This document shows, one piece after another, positions 1 to 7,847 of a stretch of 47,108 nucleotides of DNA. The stretch lies in NCBI GenBank assembly GCA_964573725.1, contig CAZNLJ010000037.1, forward strand, positions 1 through 47,108, in the 5' to 3' direction. Within the stretch, counting starts at the first letter, position 1, and each line of letters opens with the position of its first letter. The stretch comes from UBA6168 sp964573725 (GTDB taxonomy: Bacteria > Bacteroidota > Bacteroidia > Chitinophagales > Saprospiraceae). A program made the translations under genes and the position numbers. The notes under the pieces were generated by a model. That model made no database searches, had not been told where the DNA came from, and saw nothing but the letters and a program-made list of their open reading frames with translations.

Positions 1-2
1 TG

Positions 3-833
3 CTGACCATCGATGTGCATCCGGATTTCAGCCTCGATGCCGGTCCGGACCAGGTCGTCGGCAGCGGCACACCGGTGACGGTGAGCGCCACGGCGGACTT
101 GCCGGGGGTCGGCTTCACTTGGATCGACGGGAACGGCGAAGACCTGGGGTCCGGCAATTCCGTCACCCTGACCCTGTGCAGCGACGACCGGTTGATTGTC
201 ACCGGCGTGGATCCGAGCGGCTGTTATACCCGGTCGGATACCGTCGATATTTCGGTGACCGCCGGATTCACGGTGGATTCCCTGCTGATCAGCCAGTCCG
301 ATACTTCCGAGCTCATTTACGAAGGGGAGGAGATATCCCTGGATGTGTATACCACGCCCAGTCCTTTGCCGGGCGCATCCTACGAGTGGTTCCTCAACGG
401 GGAGTTGATTGCGACGACAAGCGCACCGACCAGCGGAACCCTTTATGCACCGGAAATATTCACCACGGAGGAGGTATTCGTCTACGATGTGGTCGTGACG
501 GATGCAGGGGGTTGTTCCACCCTCTCCACCGTCAATGTGACCGTGACCAACAACCCGCTTGACATGCCCAACATCTTCACCCCCAACAACGACGGGTTGA
601 ACGATGTCTTTCAGCCCGTATCCCGGGTCCCCGTGGATATCCTGGAACTGAAAGTCTGGAGCCGCTGGGGGCAACTGGTCTATGAGGGCAGCGGATCCGA
701 TGCCGGCTGGGACGGAAAGCAGAACGACAAGCCTGCCCCATCGGATGTGTACATTTACTTTGTCCGTTATCGGATCTTAGGGGGCAGCGGGAAGGAATAC
801 TCCGAAAAAGGGGACTGCACCCTTTTGCGATAG
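3..833 (+). CDS. T9SS type B sorting-domain surface protein, 5'-truncated by window edge
   Basis: The reading frame is open to the left edge, so this is the C-terminal part of a larger protein; the GTG at position 15 is not a believable start. The visible part has two Ig/PKD-like beta-sandwich segments (roughly residues 5-85 and 90-180) and then a gliding-motility-type C-terminal domain of about 90 residues. That domain starts at NIFTPNNDGLNDVF and contains WSRWGQLVYE, WDGK and the ending EKGDCTLLR. In Bacteroidota this type B domain directs export through the type IX system and usually works with a PorP/SprF-type partner. Nothing upstream is visible, so repeat number and N-terminal signal are unknown. 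kdsA starts 19 bases after the stop, but an operonic link to LPS synthesis is not implied. Confidence 0.85.
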   Translation: MTIDVHPDFSLDAGPDQVVGSGTPVTVSATADLPGVGFTWIDGNGEDLGSGNSVTLTLCSDDRLIVTGVDPSGCYTRSDTVDISVTAGFTVDSLLISQSDTSELIYEGEEISLDVYTTPSPLPGASYEWFLNGELIATTSAPTSGTLYAPEIFTTEEVFVYDVVVTDAGGCSTLSTVNVTVTNNPLDMPNIFTPNNDGLNDVFQPVSRVPVDILELKVWSRWGQLVYEGSGSDAGWDGKQNDKPAPSDVYIYFVRYRILGGSGKEYSEKGDCTLLR

Positions 834-852
834 CGGGCAGGACAGTCATCCG

Positions 853-1698
853 ATGCCACAGACACGAACATTGCCATTACCAGGTCCGGCCGCGGCGCGG
901 CGTTCCTCCCTGCTCCTGATAGCCGGCCCTTGTGTGGTGGAGAGCAGGGAAATCCTGTTCGAAACGGCGGAAACGCTGGCAGCGGCCTGCCGGGAGTCAG
1001 GGATTACCTTTGTGCTGAAGTCCTCCTACCGGAAAGCGAACCGTACCCGTATCCATTCTTTCAAGGGAATCGGCGACGAAAAGGCCCTGATGCTCCTGCG
1101 GGAAGCGGCCGACCGGTACGAGGTACCGGTCACGACGGATATCCATACGGCGGAGGAAGCGGCCATGGCCGCCCATTACGTCGACGTGTTGCAGATCCCG
1201 GCATTCCTATGCCGGCAGACCGACTTGTTGCAGGCAGCGGCGGCCACCGGGAAAGTGGTCAACATCAAGAAAGGGCAATTCCTATCCCCCGCCGCCATGC
1301 AACATGCCGTGGAGAAGGTACGCCAAAGCGGAAACCAATCGGTTTGGCTTACGGAGCGGGGCACCACCTTCGGTTACCAGGACCTGGTGGTGGATTTCCG
1401 GAGCATCCCCATCATGCAAGGCTTCGGGGTGCCGGTCATCCTGGATTGCACCCATTCCGTGCAGCAGCCGAACCAAGCGGACGGGGTAACCGGCGGGACC
1501 CCCCGTTTCATCAGCACCCTCGCATATGCCGGGCTGGCAGCCGGTGCCGATGGGTTGTTCCTGGAAACCCACCCGGAGCCGTCCAAGGCCTTGTCGGATG
1601 GTGCGAACATGCTTCCCTTGTCCGCCATACCGGGACTCTTGCGAAAACTGACCCTATTGTGGGAAACCTGCAGGACCCTGCACGCCCTACCCGACTGA
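853..1698 (+). CDS. kdsA: 3-deoxy-8-phosphooctulonate (Kdo-8-P) synthase
   Basis: KdsA condenses phosphoenolpyruvate with arabinose 5-phosphate to Kdo 8-phosphate, the committed step for the Kdo of LPS inner core, in the cytoplasm. The 281-residue protein has the family landmarks: IAGPCVVES (residues 23-31), LKSSYRKANRT, TDIHTAEEA, QIPAFLCRQTDL, NIKKGQFLSP, LTERGTTFGY, DCTHSVQQP and FLETHPEPSKALSDG. The residue after GP is Cys27, where metal-independent enzymes such as that of E. coli have Asn. With the His of DCTHS, the Glu of FLETH and the Asp of LSDG this predicts a metal-dependent enzyme, by analogy with Aquifex. Length and both ends match the family apart from about 15 extra N-terminal residues; a downstream start is possible. 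No terminator is visible after it. Confidence 0.95.
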   Translation: MPQTRTLPLPGPAAARRSSLLLIAGPCVVESREILFETAETLAAACRESGITFVLKSSYRKANRTRIHSFKGIGDEKALMLLREAADRYEVPVTTDIHTAEEAAMAAHYVDVLQIPAFLCRQTDLLQAAAATGKVVNIKKGQFLSPAAMQHAVEKVRQSGNQSVWLTERGTTFGYQDLVVDFRSIPIMQGFGVPVILDCTHSVQQPNQADGVTGGTPRFISTLAYAGLAAGADGLFLETHPEPSKALSDGANMLPLSAIPGLLRKLTLLWETCRTLHALPD

Positions 1699-2160
1699 CA
1701 AGCGGTGCGCTCCGGCGTATAGCGGCAGGTGCCCTGGCATCATCAGGAGATGATACGGACCCTCCGCGCCAATCCGCCCATCCTTTTCCAGCATACCGAT
1801 TTCCGGTTACTTGTACAGCGAGCCATTCGCCGGCCTACGCACCACCATCCATCCGAATTGGAATAAGCTGTAAAAACAAGGAAGCAGGTTCGCACCAATT
1901 CATTACTTTTGGTGTTTATATAAATACCGACCCAGGAATGCATTCCCACGACAACTTACGGGGAAATGGGAATGCGTCCTTGTGTAATAAACTTGTTATT
2001 TTTAGAAAAATATAGATAACAATTTGTTTTCGAACCCTACCGGAGCCGGTGAAAAATAAAGGCCGTATTTTTGATGGGTTGGGCACAAGAACCCGCTGAA
2101 GCCTTGGATAATCCCACATGACCGATGTCTGCGCACATCGGCCTGTCAAACGACATAAAC
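1699..2160. other. Intergenic region between kdsA and small secreted protein
   Basis: No convincing gene. Bases 1860-2040 are clearly AT-richer than the surroundings. An 8-bp inverted repeat (1940-1947 with 1968-1975, 20-base loop) lies in the middle; it has no T-run directly after it, so I do not call it a terminator. A -7-type promoter motif is listed separately at 2066-2073. Confidence 0.5.
2066..2073 (+). promoter_or_regulatory. Candidate Bacteroidota -7 promoter element
   Basis: TATTTTTG matches the Bacteroidota -7 consensus TAnnTTTG and lies 88 bases before the ATG at 2161. No clear TTTG -33 element is present at the usual spacing, so the call rests on the -7 motif and position only. 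Confidence 0.4.
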
Positions 2161-2580
2161 ATGAAATTCCTCCCTTTTCTGGTCAGCGTCCTGTTTCTGT
2201 TCCTCGATGAAGCTGCCCATGCACAGCTGGAAAAGACCATACACCAGACATTTGAGATCGGGGCTTCCGAGGAGATCAAATTGGATTTGTACGGGGAGTA
2301 CGAGGTGATCTCCTGGGCGGGTAACTTCATCATGACGGAGACCAAGATCGAGATATTCAACGCCACTTCCTACATATTCAACTACCTGATCGACCGGCAG
2401 AACCGCTACCTGGTCGAGTCCAACCAGGCAGACGGGACATTCCACCTGTACAGCCACGACAAGAAGCGGGAAGTCATCCGGACCAAGTCCGGAGATTGCG
2501 AGGAAAAAATCCTGATGAAAGTGTTCATTCCGGAAAAATTCATCACAGACGGCAGCCTCACCTACGTCAAGCACGACTGA
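2161..2580 (+). CDS. Small secreted protein of unknown function
   Basis: I do not recognise the family. The 139-residue product starts with a good Sec signal peptide (MKFLPFLVSVLFLFLDEAAHAQ; cleavage likely after AHA, near residue 20). The mature part is hydrophilic, with a beta-rich pattern of alternating residues (EIKLDLYGEYEVISW, then ETKIEIFNATSYIFNYLID). This recalls secreted DUF4097-like or head-domain beta proteins of Bacteroidota, but the similarity is too weak to name. The frame is open 36 bases further upstream, but the ATG at 2161 is preferred because it begins the signal peptide directly. It stands alone, with a promoter motif before it. Confidence 0.7.
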   Translation: MKFLPFLVSVLFLFLDEAAHAQLEKTIHQTFEIGASEEIKLDLYGEYEVISWAGNFIMTETKIEIFNATSYIFNYLIDRQNRYLVESNQADGTFHLYSHDKKREVIRTKSGDCEEKILMKVFIPEKFITDGSLTYVKHD

Positions 2581-2901
2581 AGTTCGTGCCGGTGGCCCGC
2601 GGCTCTTCCGCGTCCGGAAGACAACCGCGAAAGAAAGCGGATACCGCCATCGATTCCTCCCCGGGAAAGTGCCCACCCAGCCGTTTGGAAATCTTGCTAC
2701 CTTTGCGGCATAACCAAGGATCCTCAAGTCGATGGCCGACAACGGACGAGCGGCGGATCCGCGCAGCGGATCGGCGGTACCGAGCTGCGTGTCGGAAAAA
2801 ATGCCGGACCGGACACCCTCCCTTGGTACATCCGTGGAAGGACGAAAGCCGGCAGATAACCACCGACCGACCCGTGGGACCGACACCATTACGCCCACCC
2901 T
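2581..2901. other. Intergenic region upstream of the COG2509 flavoprotein gene
   Basis: No gene is supported. Bases 2607-2624 can form a 6-bp hairpin (TCTTCC/GGAAGA) without a T-run. A -7-type promoter motif lies at 2698-2705, which would leave a leader of about 190 bases before the ATG at 2902; I see no riboswitch-like structure in that leader. Confidence 0.45.
2698..2705 (+). promoter_or_regulatory. Candidate Bacteroidota -7 promoter element
   Basis: TACCTTTG matches TAnnTTTG. A TTTG sits at 2684-2687 but is too close (10-base gap) to be a normal -33 element. The motif would drive the flavoprotein gene at 2902 with a long leader. Confidence 0.45.
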
Positions 2902-4461
2902 ATGCAAACCACCGTGGACATACGCGTTCCGCCGTCGCTCATATCGGATGAGCGGGCGCTGCGGAATGCGGCAGCCGAAGCCGCCGGATGGGCGCCCTCG
3001 GAAGTGCGCTCAATCCGGGTGATACGACGGTCGATCGATGCGCGAGGTTCGACGCCGGTATTCCAGTTGCGGGTGGTCTTGCACACCGAAGACCTGCCGG
3101 TAGCGGAAGACATGCTGCCGGCGGAATACCCCGACGTGCACGACCGGGAGCCCGTCATCGTCGTAGGAGCCGGTCCTGCGGGATATTTCGCAGCTTTGGA
3201 GCTGATATCATTGGGATGGAGACCCCTGGTATTCGACCGGGGCAAGGATGTCCGGGCAAGGCGGCGGGACCTACGGGCCATCCAGCAGTTCGGGGTGGTC
3301 AACGAGGATTCCAACTATTGTTTCGGGGAGGGGGGTGCGGGCACCTATTCCGACGGCAAGTTGTACACCCGCTCGCACAAGCGGGGGGACATCAGCAAGG
3401 CCTTGCGCATATTGGTGGCCCATGGGGCCCAGCCGGACATCCTGGTGGATGCGCATCCGCACATCGGGTCCAACAAATTACCCGGGGTGGTCACCAACTT
3501 ACGGGAGACCATCCTGCGACACGGCGGGGAGGTCCACTTCCAATCCCGGGTAACCGATTTCCTTTTCCGGGATAAGAAGATGGAGGGGGTGGTCATCAAC
3601 GGGCAGCAGGAGGTCCGGGCCCGGGCCGTCATCCTGGCCACCGGTCATTCCGCACGGGACATCTACCGGCTGCTGGCCGACCGGGGTATCGGCATTGCCG
3701 CCAAGCCGTTCGCGCTGGGCGTGCGGATCGAGCATCCGCAGGGGCTGATCGACGGCATCCAATACGGGCAGCCCGAGCGGGACCCTGCCTTGCCTGCGTC
3801 CAGCTACCGCCTGGCCTGCCAGGTAAGCGGGCGGGGCATCTTTTCCTTTTGCATGTGTCCGGGCGGATTGGTGGTACCGGCCGCCACGGCGCCCGGAGAG
3901 CTGGTCGTCAACGGCATGTCCATGTCCCGTCGGGATTCCCCCTACGCCAATTCCGGAACGGTGGTCCAGGTGGAACTGGAGGATTTGCCGGCGTACCGGC
4001 GGCACGGTCCGTTCCAGGTCATGGCCTTCCAGCAGGAAGTCGAACAACGGATGTTCCAGGCCGGCGACGGCAGCCAGCGGGCACCGGCGCAACGGCTGAC
4101 GGATTTCATCCAGCGCAAGGTATCGCGGAGCTTGTCGCCCACCAGCTACATACCCGGTCTGTGGGCCGCCCCGCTGCATACCTTGTTACCCGATTTCATT
4201 TATGCCCGCCTGCAACAAGCGGTCAGGATATTCGGTAAACAGATGCGGGGCTATCACACGGAGGAAGCCAATGTGATCGGCACGGAAAGCCGCTCGAGCG
4301 CGCCGGTCCGGATTCCGCGCAACAAGGAAACCTACATGCACGACGACGCAGCGGGCTTGTTCCCGGCCGGGGAAGGGGCCGGCTACGCGGGCGGCATCAT
4401 CTCCGCCGCCCTGGACGGGCAGAACGTGGCGCAGGCGGTTGCCCGGTTCCTGGAGGCATAG
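2902..4461 (+). CDS. COG2509-type FAD-dependent dehydrogenase
   Basis: The 519-residue cytoplasmic flavoprotein has an N-terminal alpha/beta domain of about 85 residues, then the FAD-binding Rossmann motif VIVVGAGPAGYFAALEL (from about residue 91). It continues with an FDRGKD strand end, the GEGGAGTYSDGKLYTR segment typical of COG2509 proteins, an ATGHSARD motif, and a C-terminal GEGAGYAGGIISAALDGQNVA segment closing the FAD site. Members of this family are widespread, but their substrate is not established; I therefore do not assign a reaction. The start is supported by the intact N-terminal domain. A TMTC-like gene follows 93 bases later on the same strand, with no terminator seen, so co-transcription is possible but nothing links the two functions. 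Confidence 0.85.
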   Translation: MQTTVDIRVPPSLISDERALRNAAAEAAGWAPSEVRSIRVIRRSIDARGSTPVFQLRVVLHTEDLPVAEDMLPAEYPDVHDREPVIVVGAGPAGYFAALELISLGWRPLVFDRGKDVRARRRDLRAIQQFGVVNEDSNYCFGEGGAGTYSDGKLYTRSHKRGDISKALRILVAHGAQPDILVDAHPHIGSNKLPGVVTNLRETILRHGGEVHFQSRVTDFLFRDKKMEGVVINGQQEVRARAVILATGHSARDIYRLLADRGIGIAAKPFALGVRIEHPQGLIDGIQYGQPERDPALPASSYRLACQVSGRGIFSFCMCPGGLVVPAATAPGELVVNGMSMSRRDSPYANSGTVVQVELEDLPAYRRHGPFQVMAFQQEVEQRMFQAGDGSQRAPAQRLTDFIQRKVSRSLSPTSYIPGLWAAPLHTLLPDFIYARLQQAVRIFGKQMRGYHTEEANVIGTESRSSAPVRIPRNKETYMHDDAAGLFPAGEGAGYAGGIISAALDGQNVAQAVARFLEA

Positions 4462-4554
4462 GAAGTCCCTTGGCCGGTCCCCTCCTCCAGGCATACCATG
4501 GGCGGGGGGGGCCGTGTACCCGGCGAACCGTTCGACCCAACATCCATCCATCCG

Positions 4555-6357
4555 ATGAGACGAAACAAAGCTGCATCCGCCGGTCCGAACGGGCCGGAGA
4601 AACGGCGACCGGACCGGAAGCCGCAAGGCCCCGGCCTGCCGGCGGGATGGTACCGTGCCCTGTTGCCGGCCCTACTCGCCCTGTTCTTGTATGCGCCCTC
4701 CTATTTCTATGATTTTGTCTACGATGACGACGCGGTCATCCGCAACAACCGGTTCGTGCAGCTCGGGTGGGAAGGGCTGTCGGACATATGGACCACCAGT
4801 TATTTCGAAGGGTACGATGCCGGGATGAAAGCGAGGGCCTACCGCCCCTTTCCGCTGACCACGCTGGCGATTTCCTACGCGTGGGCGGGCCTGGACCCCA
4901 GGTTCCACCACCTGGTCAACATCATCTTGTATGCCTTGACCGCGGTGTTGTTGTACCGCTTGCTGGATCGGCTGCTGGGGCGGGTACATCCGTGGGTACC
5001 CCTGCTGACCTGCCTTTTCTTTGTGGCGCATCCGGTCCACACCGAGGTGGTGGCCAATATCAAGAGCCGGGATACCCTCCTGGGATTCCTGGGCATGGTC
5101 GGAGCTGCGCTGTATCTGCTCCGGGCATACGACCGAAGGCGGCCCGCTTGGTTGGTTGCGGCATCGGCGTCCTTGTTCGTCGGGCTGACCTCCAAGGAGG
5201 AGGTCGTCACCGCCGCCGCCTGGATGCCATTGCTATTATACACCTTCCGGACATGCCCGCCGGGGCGGGCCATCCTTTTCACCGCGCCGTTGGGGCTGAC
5301 CGTCCTCCTCTACCTGGGCATCCGGAGCGCCGTGCTGGGCGGATTGAACGAAGGGGTCACCTTGACCTACCTGGACAACTCCCTGCTGGCCGCCGCGGAC
5401 CTGGCCGAGCGGAGTGCCTCCACCGTTTACGTGTTGGGATATTACCTTTGGAAGTCCCTGGTGCCTTACCCCTTGCTCAGCGACTACAGCTGGCAGACCC
5501 TGCCCCTGGTGGGCTGGACGGACCTGCGGGTATATGCCGCACTGGGTGCGAACCTCCTGCTGTTGGCGTATGGCATCCGCGGGCTTCGTCGCCGTACGGT
5601 GTACGGCTTCGCCGTGCTTCACCATTTCATTTCCCTGTCGATATTCAGCAACCTCGTCCTGACCAACGTATCCGTATACAACGACCGGTTCCTGTACACG
5701 CCGGTGCTGGGTACCTGCCTGGCGGTGGCATTTTTAGTGAGCCGGCTGGAGCGGGCGACGGGTGAGCCGGGTGCGGGGATTCGCTGGTGGCATCGGAATT
5801 TCCGATTTGTCGCCGCCGCGACCCTGGTCACCGTCATGGGTGTGGCCATGACCACCGTCCACCTCCCGGTTTGGCGCAACGCCACCACCCTGTTCACCCA
5901 CGATGCGCAGGCGGCCCCCGGAAACGCCCGGGTAAGGAAAAACCTGGGCGGAGCGCTGGCACAGCAAGCCGTAGCACGGCAGACCACCGATCCGGAGCGG
6001 GCGAGAGCGTATGCCGCCGCCGCCATCCAGCAACTGGATACCGCCCTGGTCCTGTATCCGGGCATGCCGACCGGCTGGATCCACAAAGGCAACATGCACA
6101 TCCTGCTGGAGGAATACGAAGCGGCAGTCTCGGCCTTGCAAAATGCCCTTCGGGACGATCCGGACAATTATTTTGCGAAAGCGAGCCTCGGCAACGTGCA
6201 GTACCGGCTGGGGGATTACGAAGCAGCCGCCGGCGTCCTGGAAAGTATCCCGGAAAACAGTTTGCGGGCATCGGACCACCAACTCCTGGGGCGCATCTAC
6301 CAGCGGCTGGACCAGCCGGACAAGGCGGCCGGTCATTGGCAAAAAGCCGGTTTCTGA
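4555..6357 (+). CDS. TMTC-like polytopic membrane protein with C-terminal TPR repeats (putative GT-C glycosyltransferase)
   Basis: The product has 600 residues from ATG 4555; an ATG at 4498 in the same frame adds 19 residues that look non-native. About 11 hydrophobic segments fill residues 35-440, then three or so TPR units (about residues 450-600; for example PTGWIHKGNMHILLEEYEAA). The first periplasmic loop carries FVYDDDAVIRNN (Asp57-59), followed by YRPFPLTTLAISY, HPVHTEVVANIKSRDTLL and a SKEE motif. This is the layout of TMTC/DUF1736 proteins, which are GT-C-fold enzymes; eukaryotic TMTCs are O-mannosyltransferases. A role in glycosylating exported proteins or glycans is an inference; the acceptor is unknown. 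The photolyase gene follows 105 bases downstream. Confidence 0.75.
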   Translation: MRRNKAASAGPNGPEKRRPDRKPQGPGLPAGWYRALLPALLALFLYAPSYFYDFVYDDDAVIRNNRFVQLGWEGLSDIWTTSYFEGYDAGMKARAYRPFPLTTLAISYAWAGLDPRFHHLVNIILYALTAVLLYRLLDRLLGRVHPWVPLLTCLFFVAHPVHTEVVANIKSRDTLLGFLGMVGAALYLLRAYDRRRPAWLVAASASLFVGLTSKEEVVTAAAWMPLLLYTFRTCPPGRAILFTAPLGLTVLLYLGIRSAVLGGLNEGVTLTYLDNSLLAAADLAERSASTVYVLGYYLWKSLVPYPLLSDYSWQTLPLVGWTDLRVYAALGANLLLLAYGIRGLRRRTVYGFAVLHHFISLSIFSNLVLTNVSVYNDRFLYTPVLGTCLAVAFLVSRLERATGEPGAGIRWWHRNFRFVAAATLVTVMGVAMTTVHLPVWRNATTLFTHDAQAAPGNARVRKNLGGALAQQAVARQTTDPERARAYAAAAIQQLDTALVLYPGMPTGWIHKGNMHILLEEYEAAVSALQNALRDDPDNYFAKASLGNVQYRLGDYEAAAGVLESIPENSLRASDHQLLGRIYQRLDQPDKAAGHWQKAGF

Positions 6358-6462
6358 ACCGGACCGGCCCCGGTTTGTTGTAGCGAGGGCATTCGTCGGC
6401 GTAACGCATTTGCCAAGCATTCCGATCCGGCCGGTGCCATCGAAACAAAATTCAGGGGGGAC

Positions 6463-7803
6463 ATGAAAACGCGCATCAACCTATTCTGGTTCCGCCGCGA
6501 CCTGCGGCTGGCGGACAACACCGGATTCTACCATGCCTTGCGGCAGGACCTGCCGGTGCTACCCATCTTCATCTTCGACCGGAACATCCTGGACCGTTTG
6601 AACGACCCGACGGATGCCAGGGTGACCTTCATTTACCAAGCCCTGCAGCAGATGCACATCGGGCTGCAGGCGGTGAGGAGTTCCCTGCGGGTGTATTACG
6701 GTCATCCGGCAGACGTCCTGGCGCAGCTGATCCGGCAGTATGAGGTCGTCACCGTCCATACCAACCGCGACTACGAGCCTTATGCCCGGGAGCGGGACGG
6801 ACAGGTGGAAAAGCTGTTGGCGGACAAGGGGGTGGGATTCCGGACCTACAAGGACCATGTCGTATTCGAGCAGTTGGAGGTTGCCAAGGACGACGGGACA
6901 CCCTACACCGTCTTCACCCCGTACAGCAGGAAGTGGATGGCCCGGCTTGCCGCGGGAGCCGGCGGGCAGGGCGCGCAGGAACAGGAAGGCGCCCTGGCGC
7001 ATTATCCATCCGAAACCTTCCTGTCCCGCTGCATGCCGGGACCTCCGGTGGAATCCTGGCCGACCTTGGCGGACATGGGATTTTCGGAGACGAACCTGAC
7101 CTTTCCACCGGCAACCGTGCCGGCCGGGCTGATTACCCGGTATGCGGAGACCCGGGATTATCCGGCCTTGGCGGGCACCTCCCGGTTGGGGGTGCATTTC
7201 CGATTCGGGACCATCAGCATCCGGGAGAAAGCCCGCAAGTCGCAAGACCTCAGCAAGACCTACCTGAACGAACTGATTTGGAGGGATTTTTACGCGATGA
7301 TATTATGGAACTTTCCGCATGTGGCCACCGGACCGTTCCGGGAGGCCTATGCGCGGGTGGAATGGCGGGACAATCCTGCGGATTTCGACCGTTGGCGGGC
7401 GGGAGAAACCGGCTATCCGCTGGTAGATGCGGGGATGCGCGAGTTATCTGCGACCGGATACATGCACAACCGGGTCCGGATGGTCGTCGCCAGTTTCCTG
7501 GCGAAGCACCTGTTGCTGCCCTGGTCGTGGGGGGAGGCTTGGTTTGCCGAGAAACTATTGGATTTCGACCTGGCCAGCAACAACGGCGGCTGGCAATGGG
7601 CCGCGGGTTGCGGCACCGACGCCGCCCCCTATTTCCGGATATTCAATCCGACCGCCCAGTTGCAGAAATTCGACCGGGACCTGGTTTACGTGCGCCGGTG
7701 GGTACCCGAGTACGGGAGCAGCCGGTATGTCAAGCCCATCGTTGCGCATGAGCTGGCCCGGACCAGATGTCTGGAGACCTATCGGGCGGCCCTGGGTGGC
7801 TGA
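6463..7803 (+). CDS. phrB: Deoxyribodipyrimidine photolyase (class I CPD type)
   Basis: Light-driven repair enzyme that splits cyclobutane pyrimidine dimers using FADH-. The 446-residue protein begins with the antenna-domain signature NLFWFRRDLRLADN (residues 5-18). Its C-terminal half has the FAD domain: LNELIWRDFY, DAGMRELSATGYMHNRVRM, FDLASNNGGWQWAAGCGTDA and PYFRIFNPTAQLQKFD. The last two motifs match bacterial CPD photolyases closely, including the conserved tryptophans of the electron-transfer chain. It is somewhat shorter than the E. coli enzyme, with no missing motif noticed. A DASH- or (6-4)-type cryptochrome is less likely from these motifs. It ends 44 bases before the end of the convergent OmpA-like gene. 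Confidence 0.92.
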   Translation: MKTRINLFWFRRDLRLADNTGFYHALRQDLPVLPIFIFDRNILDRLNDPTDARVTFIYQALQQMHIGLQAVRSSLRVYYGHPADVLAQLIRQYEVVTVHTNRDYEPYARERDGQVEKLLADKGVGFRTYKDHVVFEQLEVAKDDGTPYTVFTPYSRKWMARLAAGAGGQGAQEQEGALAHYPSETFLSRCMPGPPVESWPTLADMGFSETNLTFPPATVPAGLITRYAETRDYPALAGTSRLGVHFRFGTISIREKARKSQDLSKTYLNELIWRDFYAMILWNFPHVATGPFREAYARVEWRDNPADFDRWRAGETGYPLVDAGMRELSATGYMHNRVRMVVASFLAKHLLLPWSWGEAWFAEKLLDFDLASNNGGWQWAAGCGTDAAPYFRIFNPTAQLQKFDRDLVYVRRWVPEYGSSRYVKPIVAHELARTRCLETYRAALGG

Positions 7804-7847
7804 AAGGTCTGGTGCCGGGGGAGCCGGCGGCCCGGCGGAATGGGCGT

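Noticed and set aside
1935..1980. Inverted repeat GCATTCCC/GGGAATGC as a possible terminator of kdsA.
   Set aside because: It lies about 240 bases after the stop, has a 20-base loop and no T-run directly following.
4498..4554. Upstream ATG for the TMTC-like protein.
   Set aside because: The added residues (MGGGGRVPGEPFDPTSIHP) look like translated intergenic sequence; the ATG at 4555 gives a normal basic N-terminus before the first membrane helix.
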